Source: Chitinophaga ginsengisoli (lineage in GTDB: Bacteria; Bacteroidota; Bacteroidia; Chitinophagales; Chitinophagaceae). From it: DNA of 64,000 bases. The stretch lies in NCBI RefSeq assembly GCF_003014595.1, contig NZ_PYGK01000003.1, positions 124,001 to 188,000 on the forward strand, given 5' to 3'. Of this stretch, positions 8,514 to 17,431 are shown piece by piece. Position 1 is the stretch's first letter; each line of letters begins with the position of its first letter. The notes under the pieces are model-generated. The model searched no databases and had not been told where the DNA came from. It saw only the letters and a list, made by a program, of their open reading frames with translations. Made by a program: the position numbers and the translations under genes.

Positions 8514-8564
8514 ATTTATGTCTTAATGGTCGTATTACTACCGCGCTTCCTTTATTACGATGAC

Positions 8565-9869
8565 CTAAGAAGCCAATGCGGCCTTATACACTTCAAGTAC
8601 TCTTTTGCGTGCCTGCTCATGCGCCACCATTGGTTTCACATAAGTCAGCTCTTCAAATTCAGGCACCCATTTTCTGATGTATTCAAAAGAAGGGTCAAAA
8701 CGTTCCTGCTGCAATGTTGGATTGAACACCCTGAAATAAGGCGCTGCATCACAACCACAACCTGCCGCCCATTGCCAGTTACCATTGTTTGCGGCCAGAT
8801 CATAATCGAGTAATTTCTTAGCGAAATAAGCTTCTCCCCAACGCCAGTCTATCAACAGATGTTTCGTAAGAAAACTTGCCACGACCATACGCACACGGTT
8901 GTGCATAAAACCTGTCGTATTTAATTCACGCATGCCTGCATCTACAAGCGGATAACCTGTTTGTCCGTCGCACCATTGCTGAAACTCCTTTTCATTATTC
9001 CGCCATCGTATGTTATCATATTCACGACGGAAAGAATATTCTACCACATGTGGGAAATACCATAGTATCATCTGAAAGAAATCACGCCATATCAGTTCAT
9101 CAAGAAATGTCTCGTTCAACTGCTTCGCACGGTCTGCAATTTCACGTATGCTCATGGTGCCAAAACGCAGATGCAATCCGATATGTGTAGTACCTTCAAT
9201 GCCCGGCAGGTCCCGTGTTTTATCATAGTTCTTTATCACGCTGTCCTTTACTCTTACAGAGGGGAATCCCCTGTCTCCTGCAAGGAATCCGATAGCACGC
9301 AGGCTTGGTACCTTTTTGGTTTTCTGTTTAAAGAAATTCCTGAAATAGTTCTCTGTAGGATATGCTTGTAAATAATAATCATTCAGTAATGTTTTCCATT
9401 TTTTACTATAAGGTGTAAATACCGTATATGGTTCTCCGTTATCTTTCACTATTTCATTCCTGTCAAAGATCACCTGGTCTTTGTACTGATGAAAGCCAAT
9501 TCCCTTTTCCTTCAGCCGTTTTGCAATATCCGCATCCCGCTTTATGGCATACGGCTCATAGTCAATATTGGTGAACACTTCCCGCACATTGTAGTGTGTA
9601 GTCCAGTGTTCAAATGCTTCCTGTGGAGTCCCGTAATAAACATCCAGCGTGCTGCCCAGTTTACTGAGCTTCACCTGCAGATCATTCAATGTATCATGAA
9701 TAAAAGTGACACGTCTGTCATGCTTATCTTCAAGATCATCCAGAATGTTTGTGTCAAACACAAAGACAGGGACAACAGGGTTTGACGACTTTAATGCGTG
9801 GTATAAAGCTGCCTGGTCCAGTAAACGTAAGTCACGTCGTAACCAGCATAAATTAATTGTTGGAGGCAT
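8565..9869 (-). CDS. phr: Deoxyribodipyrimidine photo-lyase (cryptochrome/photolyase family)
   Basis: 434 residues. The N-terminal alpha/beta domain (INLCWLRRDLRLLDQAAL) and a C-terminal FAD-binding domain are both complete. The latter shows WRDFFQMILWYFPHV, GYPLVDAGMRELNTTGFMHNR and NNGNWQWAAGCGCDAAPYFRVFNP, the signature of class I CPD photolyases that repair UV dimers with blue light. The tryptophan in the NGNWQW segment is part of the electron-transfer chain. Monocistronic, convergent with mqnD. A cryptochrome-DASH role is less likely from the motif set. Confidence 0.93.
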   Translation of the reverse strand: MPPTINLCWLRRDLRLLDQAALYHALKSSNPVVPVFVFDTNILDDLEDKHDRRVTFIHDTLNDLQVKLSKLGSTLDVYYGTPQEAFEHWTTHYNVREVFTNIDYEPYAIKRDADIAKRLKEKGIGFHQYKDQVIFDRNEIVKDNGEPYTVFTPYSKKWKTLLNDYYLQAYPTENYFRNFFKQKTKKVPSLRAIGFLAGDRGFPSVRVKDSVIKNYDKTRDLPGIEGTTHIGLHLRFGTMSIREIADRAKQLNETFLDELIWRDFFQMILWYFPHVVEYSFRREYDNIRWRNNEKEFQQWCDGQTGYPLVDAGMRELNTTGFMHNRVRMVVASFLTKHLLIDWRWGEAYFAKKLLDYDLAANNGNWQWAAGCGCDAAPYFRVFNPTLQQERFDPSFEYIRKWVPEFEELTYVKPMVAHEQARKRVLEVYKAALAS

Positions 9870-10013
9870 AAGAGTGGTTAGTTTTGCATTCTCAAATAAA
9901 CAATCTCAGGTACAAGATAAATCGGATAAAACAAAGAAAGTTCCACTAAAAATATGCCACTGCCGTTCGGTTTCAGTACATAGTGTTATAAATAGGTAGT
10001 CGTATATTTTTAT

Positions 10014-10859
10014 CTATAATCCTTCGTGGATGAGCTCATGTAGTATGACCGCAGTTGCATTTCCATAGCTGCTGTCGCGGAATGCACCCACCCATCGGAT
10101 GCCGGTTACGGCATTGGTCAGAAAGATTTCATCTGCCATCTCAAGATCGGCTACTGTTATGGGTTTTTCTGTAACGGTGAAAGGCAGTTCCATGCGTAAA
10201 AGATTCTTACGCATCACACCGCACACGCCTCCTTCTGATAAGGGAGGTGTAATAATTTCACGTCCATGCACTATAAAAAGATTTGCAATAGTAGTATCCG
10301 CCACCCTGCCACACGGGTTCAGCAATACTGCTTCATTAATGCGGTGCTGCTTGGCATACATGGCGGCCATCACATATGGCAGGCAATTATTCGACTTTAT
10401 ATATGAGTATTTATCGCTCGCCTTTCTCACATCAGGGAAAATATCCAGCCTTAATCCGCTCTCGTTCAATTCAAGCACCTGCCGGTTCAGTTCCCAGCTC
10501 TGGATGATAAAATTCGGGATGTTATTTATGGGGTCATACAAGCCTCCGTCTGACCTGAAAACAGTCAGCCTTACCCTTGCCAGCCGATCATGACCATTCC
10601 GGCTGCAAAGCTCTGTTACAAGCCTGGTAAAATAGGTTTTGGTAAAATGCTGGGGAACATCAAAATGAAGGAGGTTCATGCTGGACATCAGCCGTTCAAA
10701 GTGCAGGTCGGCCAGTAAGATCTTTCCCTGATATACCCGCATGGTTTCAAAACAACCATCTCCATAACGGAAGGAACGGTTATCGGCCGTTAATATAGGC
10801 TCGGACGCCGCAATAAACTTACCATTATAACATAGAGACCCCGATTGCACTTCGAACAC
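10014..10859 (-). CDS. pabC: Class IV aminotransferase, probable aminodeoxychorismate lyase
   Basis: 281 residues of fold-type IV PLP enzyme. The Schiff-base lysine is Lys155 in YSYIKSNN, and FRYGDGCFETMRV is the N-terminal substrate-loop motif. ADEIFLTNAVTGIRWV near residues 241-256 is typical of 4-amino-4-deoxychorismate lyase, which makes p-aminobenzoate for folate, rather than branched-chain aminotransferase. The specificity call is inference; no pabA/pabB adjoins. It stands alone, 144 bp from the photolyase gene, with no operon partner. Confidence 0.8.
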   Translation of the reverse strand: MFEVQSGSLCYNGKFIAASEPILTADNRSFRYGDGCFETMRVYQGKILLADLHFERLMSSMNLLHFDVPQHFTKTYFTRLVTELCSRNGHDRLARVRLTVFRSDGGLYDPINNIPNFIIQSWELNRQVLELNESGLRLDIFPDVRKASDKYSYIKSNNCLPYVMAAMYAKQHRINEAVLLNPCGRVADTTIANLFIVHGREIITPPLSEGGVCGVMRKNLLRMELPFTVTEKPITVADLEMADEIFLTNAVTGIRWVGAFRDSSYGNATAVILHELIHEGL

Positions 10860-10915
10860 TTTAGCATTTAATGGACTGTTAAGTTACGGAAAATTAATGG
10901 GGTAAAAATGGGTAG

Positions 10916-10951
10916 CGGTTACCCGGCCTGATGCCGGATAACCGACTTTTT
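10916..10951. terminator. Strong stem-loop, terminator-like
   Basis: The stem CGGTTACCCGGC / GCCGGATAACCG has 12 positions with one G-T pair and a five-base loop CTGAT. It is followed on the plus strand by ACTTTTTT; on the minus strand the sequence after it is weaker in T. Its placement just after the stop of the interrupted ORF at 10952 suggests it ends a short leftward transcript. Confidence 0.6.
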
Positions 10952-11113
10952 TCACATAGGACAGGGGTTCTTCCCGTAATCAGGGATGAACGCCTGTAAT
11001 AACTGACAACCCAATAAAGGAAACTGCTGATCATACGGAAGCCATCAGGCAATACTACGCACAAACCCTGTACTGGCTTGCACTTCGTTAAGTGTGACAC
11101 AGTATTCTTTCAT
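10952..11113 (-). pseudogene. Possible small ORF interrupted by an in-frame TGA
   Basis: From an ATG at 11113 the frame reads 22 residues (MKEYCVTLNEVQASTGFVRS...), hits TGA at 11045-11047, then continues for 30 codons (...QQFPLLGCQLLQAFIPDYG...) to a stop at 10952-10954, directly before a terminator hairpin. Either only the 22-residue peptide exists, or this is a decayed small gene, or the frame is fortuitous. No family is recognised and there is no evidence for stop-codon recoding. Confidence 0.2.
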
Positions 11114-11569
11114 AGTTCAAAAAAAGTATAAGATAAATAGGACACTTCGAACAATCACATGACAGGAATCAAATTCCAACATATACCATTCGGTACCTGT
11201 AATCATTCAATATTCTTCTCCATTCAGGATAGATACATACGTGGTCTTACTTTCATAGTGTTGCTTGATTCTCTGAACGTTTCACGACAATTTTCACAAT
11301 GCTTTTCACATTGTACGACTTAAGTTTTGGTTTCTCCCTGCACGGGGATATATTAGCTTCTGATATCGGATCTGTTTTCGAATGCTGTTTACTTACTTCC
11401 TACTAACAGTAGTTGACACAGCAAAGATGCTGAATTTGTTTTATTATACAATAGCAAGTTAAGGGTATTGCAAATATGAGGGATAATACTTATGAAAAAA
11501 TAAAAAACTAGGAATTGAGAATTTCACACTAAGGATGATCGCACGGTATCCCAATTCCTGGTCCAGTGC

Positions 11570-12229
11570 TTAATTCAGCTTCATTTCCGGTATATCCCCA
11601 TTGACTATCAGTCGTCCTGCAGTTTTGGCAATGATTTCCTCCACGCTCACACCTGGGGCCCTTTCCAGTAAATGAAAACCCTCCGGAGTGATGTCCATTA
11701 CCGCCAGTTCAGTGACCACTTTCTTTACACAGGATACACCTGTCAGCGGTAACGTACACGTTGGTAGCAATTTGCTCTCCCCTTTTGGATTTGTATGCAT
11801 CATTGCCACGATAATATTTTTCGCAGATGCTACCAGGTCCATTGCCCCTCCCATCCCTTTTACCATTTTACCAGGTATTTTCCAGTTGGCAATATCGCCG
11901 GTATCTGACACTTCCATTGCGCCTAATACGGTAAGATCGACCTTTCCTGCCCTGATCATACCAAAGCTCTCTGCGGAGTCAAAAAAGGCGCCTCCCGGCA
12001 GCACTGTGACGGTTTCCTTACCGGCATTGATCAGGTCTGCATCAATCTCCTCTTCTTCGGGATAAGGCCCCATACCCAGCAATCCATTTTCAGACTGTAA
12101 CATGATAGAAATGCCTGACGGTATGAAGTTGGCCACCAGGGTCGGGATACCAATGCCCAGGTTTACATACATACCATCACGCAGTTCCTGTGCTATTCTT
12201 TTGGCAATGCCATATTTATCTAAAGACAT
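11570..12229 (-). CDS. scoB: 3-oxoacid CoA-transferase subunit B
   Basis: 219 residues. The beta subunit of class I CoA-transferases (succinyl-CoA:3-ketoacid or acetate/acetoacetate type), which move CoA between short-chain acids and acetoacetate. The catalytic Glu47 lies in the SENGLLG motif; [11 protein letters not shown] is the N-terminal signature and [10 protein letters not shown] is also present. It lies 38 bp after the subunit A gene in the same operon. Length is normal. Whether the preferred donor is succinyl-CoA or acetyl-CoA cannot be told. Confidence 0.93.
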   Translation of the reverse strand: MSLDKYGIAKRIAQELRDGMYVNLGIGIPTLVANFIPSGISIMLQSENGLLGMGPYPEEEEIDADLINAGKETVTVLPGGAFFDSAESFGMIRAGKVDLTVLGAMEVSDTGDIANWKIPGKMVKGMGGAMDLVASAKNIIVAMMHTNPKGESKLLPTCTLPLTGVSCVKKVVTELAVMDITPEGFHLLERAPGVSVEEIIAKTAGRLIVNGDIPEMKLN

Positions 12230-12267
12230 AAGAATTTTCAGATTTGAGGTTGCAGTAAGCTTGAGGG

Positions 12268-12963
12268 TTAACCCATTTTTACGGTTCTCCGCTCAATACG
12301 TTTTTCATAATTACTTCCCTGGAAGATGCGGTGTACATAGATCCCGGACACGTGGATCTGATCCGGGTCCAGTTCTCCCGGTTGCACCAGGTGCTCTACT
12401 TCGGCAATGGTGATATTGCCAGCTTTGGCCATGGGTGTACTGAAATTGCGGGTGGTTTTCCGGAATACCAGGTTGCCCATTGTATCCCCTTTCCAGGCTT
12501 TCACGATAGAAAAATCAGCATGCAGGGCCATCTCCATCAGATATTGCTTGCCATTGAATTCACGCGATTCTTTTCCGGCAGCGATCTCGGTGCCGTAACC
12601 GGCAGGTGTGAAGAATGCGGGAATACCCATACCGGCCATCTGGATACGGGTAGCCAGGGTACCCTGGGGAATCAGTTCTACCTCCAGTTCTCCCGACAAC
12701 AGCTGACGTTCAAATTCAGCGTTCTCTCCCACATAAGACGAAAGCATCTTTTTGATCTGCCGGGTTTTCAGCAGCAATCCGAGGCCAAAATCGTCCACAC
12801 CGGCATTGTTGGAAATACAGGTTAACTGTTTGATACCTTTACGTACTAAGGCGGCAATACTGTTTTCGGGGATGCCGCACAAACCAAACCCGCCCAGCAT
12901 TAAGGTAGCGCCGTCACGGATGTCATGCAATGCTTCATCAGCATTCGCTACAACTTTGTTCAT
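12268..12963 (-). CDS. scoA: 3-oxoacid CoA-transferase subunit A
   Basis: 231 residues, alpha subunit partner of the preceding entry. [20 protein letters not shown] near residues 21-40 is the CoA-transferase family signature, and [16 protein letters not shown] and [13 protein letters not shown] are conserved segments. First of the pair in transcription order; its ATG is 30 bp from the end of the DUF4296 gene, so the lipoprotein gene may be transcribed with it. Function in ketone-body or acetoacetate metabolism is from family knowledge. Confidence 0.93.
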   Translation of the reverse strand: MNKVVANADEALHDIRDGATLMLGGFGLCGIPENSIAALVRKGIKQLTCISNNAGVDDFGLGLLLKTRQIKKMLSSYVGENAEFERQLLSGELEVELIPQGTLATRIQMAGMGIPAFFTPAGYGTEIAAGKESREFNGKQYLMEMALHADFSIVKAWKGDTMGNLVFRKTTRNFSTPMAKAGNITIAEVEHLVQPGELDPDQIHVSGIYVHRIFQGSNYEKRIERRTVKMG

Positions 12964-12993
12964 GTTTTGGTGATGTTTTTAAAGAGGATGGCT

Positions 12994-13533
12994 TCAGCTC
13001 CTTGGTTTGGCCAGTTTAGGCATGGGGGCATGCCTGGATGGCAGCTGGTCGATGATGCCTCTCTTATTTTTCTTAACAAATGGAATTAATGTATCCTGGT
13101 CGCCTGAATTTAGGCTATTATTATTAACCGGCAAAAGAGAACGGGGGTTTTTCAGATATTCCTGCCGCTTCACGTTCAGGTCCAGCATGTTCTTATCATT
13201 GGAAATAGCGGTGAACATCATATCATACACCTCCTTGAACTTGTTGGGGTGTGACTCATAATAGGCATAACTGCGGTTAAACTCTTTGGGGGTCAGTTTA
13301 TGCATGTCCAGGATCTGGCGGAGATACACCTTTGCCCGTTGCTTGCGCACAGAGTCATGGACGATCAGGTTGGCCTGGTCTTCATCTGTAATGCTACTGT
13401 ATGCATCTGCCATATTCATGTCCAGTAACACATCGCGCATCTTTTCTCTTGACAGAACATCTTTCGGTACTTTATCTGCCTCTCCGCACGCCGTTATCAA
13501 CAGCACCAGGCAAACTGCTATAATTCTATACAT
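12994..13533 (-). CDS. DUF4296 lipoprotein
   Basis: 179 residues with a short lipoprotein signal ending in the lipobox LLITAC (Cys near residue 16). The mature part is helical, with VLSREKMRDVLLDMNMADAY and YYESHPNKFKEVYDMM, the DUF4296 pattern of Bacteroidota. The C-terminus is basic and probably disordered (PSRHAPMPKLAKPRS). The family sits in the cell envelope and has no established function. It lies 28 bp downstream of the PorD gene on the same strand. Confidence 0.85.
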   Translation of the reverse strand: MYRIIAVCLVLLITACGEADKVPKDVLSREKMRDVLLDMNMADAYSSITDEDQANLIVHDSVRKQRAKVYLRQILDMHKLTPKEFNRSYAYYESHPNKFKEVYDMMFTAISNDKNMLDLNVKRQEYLKNPRSLLPVNNNSLNSGDQDTLIPFVKKNKRGIIDQLPSRHAPMPKLAKPRS

Positions 13534-13561
13534 AAATGATTTCCTTCTTCAGAATGCAAAA

Positions 13562-14536
13562 CTATTTCATCTGCTGATATTTCGCAGCATTGGTGACGTC
13601 CATAATGGCAAGTAATTGTGCCGCGCGTGATTTTTCCTGCGGAGGTGATTTGGCAAAGATCTTCTGCAGTTCCTCCGCTTTGGCGGTAAAGAACGTCGCC
13701 ATCAGCATAGAATTGGGTATATCCTGGTAGATGGCATACATCATATTCAGACAGTTCATCACTGCATTACGCCCCTTCGTCATATCCTCATACATCATAT
13801 CCAGCCCCTGCCGGTGATACTGATACATCACATCATGAAAGCGGGCGAATTTCACATTCAGCAGATTGTCCTGCAGCCAGTAGCGGTTACGGTTGCCTTC
13901 GAAAGGCTTCCATCCGGCAATGTCTTTTCCGTCAGGCGCATTGGTCACTATGTTCAACGCCTTCTTATAGAAATCGTCTCCTCCTCTGGCAGCAAAAGAA
14001 TCGGCGTCCAGTCCGAGGATAATATAAGTATAATAAGCCAGGATCGCTGTCAGGTTGGACGCCAGCGGGTCATTTCCCACTACACGGTTATCACTGAATT
14101 CCAGCGGCTGAAACTCCACATAACGGAACACCACATTCTGGTCCTGTGTATTCAGGAGGCTGGTCAGATAGCCTGCATTGTATACCGGCCGGGTAGCCTG
14201 TACGGTGAGGGTGGCCTTAAAGGTATTATTGCCCAGGTCTTCAGTGATATTGACCAGGAAATTACATTCTATACGTTCTGCAGGCGTATACGCTTCGTCA
14301 GTCCATCTGCGGCCATTCAGGAACTCCCTGATGGAATTCTGGAGGGTGGTAAACACCTTCCGGCTGGTGTTATTATTTACCAGCCTGCCGGTAGTAACCG
14401 TAACATTTGCGCGGAGCTCCTGTGCCTGTGCGGGTAACAGGGCCAGCAATGTTCCTGCTATTGACATAATGAGTGCAAAACACCAGGACCTGTGTTTGGC
14501 ATACCATAAGTGAGCGTTATTTGCCATTGTGATCAT
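13562..14536 (-). CDS. porD: DUF4835 family protein (PorD-like, type IX secretion)
   Basis: 324 residues with a signal peptide ending near LLALLPAQAQ (residues 29-38). The mature protein shows ELRANVTVTTGRL..., FTTLQNSIREFLNGRRWT, ERIECNFLVNITE and YYTYIILGLDADSFAARGG, the DUF4835 pattern annotated in many Bacteroidota as the type IX secretion component PorD. Its place directly after coaBC is the usual one in the phylum. The PorD name rests on family memory. An alternative start at 14527 drops three residues. Likely periplasmic or outer-membrane associated. Confidence 0.85.
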   Translation of the reverse strand: MITMANNAHLWYAKHRSWCFALIMSIAGTLLALLPAQAQELRANVTVTTGRLVNNNTSRKVFTTLQNSIREFLNGRRWTDEAYTPAERIECNFLVNITEDLGNNTFKATLTVQATRPVYNAGYLTSLLNTQDQNVVFRYVEFQPLEFSDNRVVGNDPLASNLTAILAYYTYIILGLDADSFAARGGDDFYKKALNIVTNAPDGKDIAGWKPFEGNRNRYWLQDNLLNVKFARFHDVMYQYHRQGLDMMYEDMTKGRNAVMNCLNMMYAIYQDIPNSMLMATFFTAKAEELQKIFAKSPPQEKSRAAQLLAIMDVTNAAKYQQMK

Positions 14537-14555
14537 TCTGTTATAGAGCGTGTGT

Positions 14556-15887
14556 TTAGACTACCAGGGGAGCGCTGTTAAGGTGAACGATATCCACAAT
14601 AGCAGCCACTATATCCTGCGCCACGGCCAGTTTCGACTTCAGTGGCAGGTCTCTTGCATCGCCCTTCTTATCGAATAAAGTTACTTTATTGGTATCATGA
14701 TTAAAGCCGGCGCCTTTATCATTCAGGGAATTCATTACAACAAGGTCCAGGTGTTTTTCACGGAGTTTCTTCAAGGCATATTCCTTTTCGTTGTTCGTCT
14801 CCAGTGAAAATCCCACCAATACCTGTTTGTCGGTACGGGTTGCGCCCAGCGTACGCAGGATATCTTTCGTTTTTTCCAGTTCCAGCGTCAGGGCATCTCC
14901 CTCTCCTTTCTTCATCTTGATATCTGCCACATGTTTTGGACGATAATCCGCTACTGCTGCTGCCATCACAATAACATCTGCCTGGGTAAAATGAGCGGCA
15001 CTGCTGTTAAACATGTCTTCGGCAGTCACTACCCGGATGGTATTGATGGCAGGATTGCCCGCCGACAGACCTGTAGGTCCCAGTACCAGGGTCACCTCTG
15101 CTCCGGCAGCTGCCAACGCATCTGCAATGGCAATTCCCATCTTTCCGCTGGAATGGTTACTGATATAACGTACAGGATCCAACGGTTCTTGCGTAGGACC
15201 AGCAGTTACCAGGGCTTTTTTTCCTTTCAGCGGCAGGCCGGCAGAGGCAAACTGTTGTTGATCAACATACTGTGCTGATGGACCCACAGCCGACTGCCCT
15301 ATCGGACTAACACCACCAGGCGTTGCTGCTGATGTATGCTGGGATTGTCTGTCGCTGAAATGTGCTTCCAGGTATTTTACAATATTCTCCGGCTCTGCCA
15401 TACGGCCTTCCCCGAACAGGCCACTGGCCAGTTCTCCTTTTTCTACCGGTATCTGCTGATGCCCGTAGGAAAGCAACTTACTGATATTGTTCTTTGTAGC
15501 AGGGTGGTGCCACATATCTTCGTCCATCGCAGGCGCAAAAAGCACGGGGCAGGTAGCTGACAGATAGGTTGCCATCAGCAGGTTATCGCAGGCGCCATTG
15601 GCCATTTTGGACAGGGTATTGGCAGACGCCGGCGCTACCAGCATGACGTCCGCCCAGCGGCCTAGCATCACATGGTTGTTCCAGCTCTGGTTATCGCTGA
15701 TGGTCACCGGCACTTCGTGCTTAGACAAGGTAGCCAGGGTCAGCGGCGTAATAAAATCGCAGGCAGACGGGGTCATGACCACTTTCACGTCTGCACCTTC
15801 TTTTACCAGCAACCTGACAAGCGTAGCAGCTTTGTAGGCAGCGATGCTGCCGGATACACCCAGTAATATTTTCTTTCCTTGAAGCAT
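14556..15887 (-). CDS. coaBC: Bifunctional phosphopantothenoylcysteine decarboxylase / phosphopantothenate-cysteine ligase
   Basis: 443 residues catalysing two steps of CoA synthesis. The N-terminal CoaC flavodecarboxylase shows KKILLGVSGSIAAYKAATLV and APAMDEDMWHHPAT. The C-terminal CoaB ligase shows ALVTAGPTQEPLDPVRYISNHSSGKMG and the nucleotide-site KMKKGEGD segment. The start at 15887 is where family similarity begins; ATGs further upstream run into the terminator of rpoZ. Between the domains a linker of about 40 residues, rich in Ser, Ala, Gly and Gln, is longer than usual. Confidence 0.95.
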   Translation of the reverse strand: MLQGKKILLGVSGSIAAYKAATLVRLLVKEGADVKVVMTPSACDFITPLTLATLSKHEVPVTISDNQSWNNHVMLGRWADVMLVAPASANTLSKMANGACDNLLMATYLSATCPVLFAPAMDEDMWHHPATKNNISKLLSYGHQQIPVEKGELASGLFGEGRMAEPENIVKYLEAHFSDRQSQHTSAATPGGVSPIGQSAVGPSAQYVDQQQFASAGLPLKGKKALVTAGPTQEPLDPVRYISNHSSGKMGIAIADALAAAGAEVTLVLGPTGLSAGNPAINTIRVVTAEDMFNSSAAHFTQADVIVMAAAVADYRPKHVADIKMKKGEGDALTLELEKTKDILRTLGATRTDKQVLVGFSLETNNEKEYALKKLREKHLDLVVMNSLNDKGAGFNHDTNKVTLFDKKGDARDLPLKSKLAVAQDIVAAIVDIVHLNSAPLVV

Positions 15888-15902
15888 GACGGATTGGCTA
15901 TT

Positions 15903-15937
15903 AAACAAAAAGGCGGCAGAAATATATTTCTGCCGCC
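15903..15937 (-). terminator. Terminator after rpoZ
   Basis: A perfect 12-bp stem GGCGGCAGAAAT / ATTTCTGCCGCC (15912-15937) with almost no loop. On the minus strand it is followed by TTTTTGTTT. It lies between rpoZ and coaBC, which share a strand, so it may attenuate rather than fully stop transcription. Confidence 0.8.
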
Positions 15938-15967
15938 ATGAAGTTAGATATTTTTCAGTCAAACTAC

Positions 15968-16309
15968 TTAACTATACAAGTCGTCGTCGTTCCTGCGGAA
16001 GTAGATCTTATCTTCCAGGAATTCCTGTGTAGCCTGGATAGCCGGATTCGCCATTCTCTCATAGAAACGGGAGATCTCAATCTGCTCTTTGTTCTCATGC
16101 ACTTCCTCCAGGTTGTCTGTGTGGCTGGCAAATTCTTCCAGCTTGGAGTGCAGTTCTTCCTTCACAGATATATTGATCTGGTTGGCGCGTTTCGCGATCA
16201 CTGCAATAGATTCATACAGGTTACCAGTTTTGCTCTTAATCTCGGTAGTACTTTTAGTTTCTACCATCGGATTGATGCTACTGGTGAGACCTCTTTTTAT
16301 TTTGCTCAT
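15968..16309 (-). CDS. rpoZ: RNA polymerase omega subunit (Bacteroidota type)
   Basis: 113 residues. The core segment GNLYESIAVIAKRANQI near residues 29-45 matches the omega/RPB6 fold that helps assemble the beta-prime subunit. The Bacteroidota form is longer, with an acidic C-terminal extension as here (ENKEQIEISRFYERMANPA). Gene order bamD-rpoZ-coaBC is typical for the phylum and supports the call. It starts 23 bp after bamD. Confidence 0.9.
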   Translation of the reverse strand: MSKIKRGLTSSINPMVETKSTTEIKSKTGNLYESIAVIAKRANQINISVKEELHSKLEEFASHTDNLEEVHENKEQIEISRFYERMANPAIQATQEFLEDKIYFRRNDDDLYS

Positions 16310-16332
16310 TCTCCAGGGAATTATTGTGTTTA

Positions 16333-17289
16333 TTAATTGTTTTTAGTTTCAGTATCGGCTTTCTCAGACTTCTTTGATTGCTCAGGTTTATCTGTTTTGT
16401 CAGCCTTTCCAGCTTTGTTAGCTGCTTTTTCAGCTTTCTTTGCCTCTTTCTTCAGACGCTCGGGTTTTGCATTTGTGGTGGTATAACTTTCGAGCGTTTT
16501 GATGTTACCTTGTGCTAAGGTATAATATTTCTCGGCATCTCCCTTCAATTTGCTCTTCGGATAGTGATCGGCAAAATCCAGGTACTCAGAGAGCACTTCG
16601 TCGTAACGTTCCTTCTGCTTTTCCCAGATGCTATTTTTGGCATATTGATAATAAGCCTTGATAGCCATATACTTATATTCATCACTCTTGTCAGAATCCG
16701 GATAATTACGCATCAGGCTCTTAAAAGAGATGGCCGCAGCCTTGTAATATCCTAAGTTATAGTATAACTCTGAGTTATTATATTCTTTCTTTTCCAGCTT
16801 CCTGCGACTCAGTTCGATCACGAGGTTGGCCTCAGGTACTTTATCGGAAGTAGGATAATTGTTGATGTAGGTCTGCATGGCGGCAATAGCCTTCTGGGTA
16901 TTGGTCTGGTCCAGCTGTACCTTCGGGGACTGCTTATAATAGCAGTAAGCCTGCATATAGTCCATCTCGGTCGCTCTGGGACTGTTCGGGAAGTTGTCAA
17001 GATAGTTCTTGAAATAGAACCCGGCCTGTACATAATCCTTCATCTTATAAGAACAATAGCAGTAGTTATAATAGATAGGTTCGTACTTATCAGTTCCTTT
17101 ATATACCTGGAACAAAGATTCGTACAACCCCTGGGCTGCGGTATATTTCTTTTTAGCATACAACTTGTCAGCGTATGCCAGCTTGGCTTCGTAGTCCTTG
17201 CTTTTTTCAATTCTGCGCAGTTCCGTATTACATGATACTGAAGCGGTTACTGCTACAAAAAGACTGATGTATATAACTATTTTCCGCAT
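16333..17289 (-). CDS. bamD: Outer-membrane assembly lipoprotein BamD
   Basis: 318 residues. BamD is the TPR lipoprotein of the beta-barrel assembly machine. The lipoprotein signal MRKIVIYISLFVAVTASVSC ends at Cys20. TPR-type repeats follow (AKLAYADKLYAKKKYTAAQG; KDYVQAGFYFKNYLDNFP; YYKAAAISFKSLMRNYPDS; YDEVLSEYLDFADHYPKS). The start at 17289 is fixed by the signal peptide, and a TAACTTTG promoter element lies just upstream. After about residue 270 there is a long Lys/Ala/Glu/Asp-rich tail (KKEAKKAEKAANKAGKADK...), not part of the TPR fold. Heads a leftward envelope operon. Confidence 0.93.
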   Translation of the reverse strand: MRKIVIYISLFVAVTASVSCNTELRRIEKSKDYEAKLAYADKLYAKKKYTAAQGLYESLFQVYKGTDKYEPIYYNYCYCSYKMKDYVQAGFYFKNYLDNFPNSPRATEMDYMQAYCYYKQSPKVQLDQTNTQKAIAAMQTYINNYPTSDKVPEANLVIELSRRKLEKKEYNNSELYYNLGYYKAAAISFKSLMRNYPDSDKSDEYKYMAIKAYYQYAKNSIWEKQKERYDEVLSEYLDFADHYPKSKLKGDAEKYYTLAQGNIKTLESYTTTNAKPERLKKEAKKAEKAANKAGKADKTDKPEQSKKSEKADTETKNN

Positions 17290-17297
17290 AAAGAGGG

Positions 17298-17305
17298 CAA
17301 AGTTA
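17298..17305 (-). promoter_or_regulatory. bamD promoter -7 element
   Basis: On the minus strand this reads TAACTTTG, a perfect match to the Bacteroidota TAnnTTTG element, eight bases from the bamD ATG. A matching -33 TTTG is not evident at the usual distance. Confidence 0.5.
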
Positions 17306-17431
17306 AGAATTAAATGTAAATGTAAGATAGGCCGGGTATCGAAGCTGTTAAAATTTTGCAAAAGCCGGCCCCGGCAGGACGACTTGCCTTCTCTTATCTG
17401 CGGATGAATAAGAATACCCTTAAAAAGTCCT

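Larger units (their letters stand above)
10860..11569. other. 710-bp intergenic region without a convincing gene
   Basis: This gap separates the PabC-like gene from the CoA-transferase operon, both leftward. It holds a strong hairpin at 10916-10944 and a short interrupted ORF at 10952-11113. A possible leftward -7 element (CATCTTTG on the minus strand) lies near 11424-11431. A weak inverted repeat (AGGAATTG ... CAATTCCT) lies near 11511-11560, just past the scoB stop. I see no tRNA and no longer ORF with coding character. Confidence 0.5.

Noticed and set aside
10894..11100. Minus-strand ORF of 68 codons
   Set aside because: It needs a GTG start, reads straight through the terminator-like hairpin at 10916-10944 and has no protein-like features.
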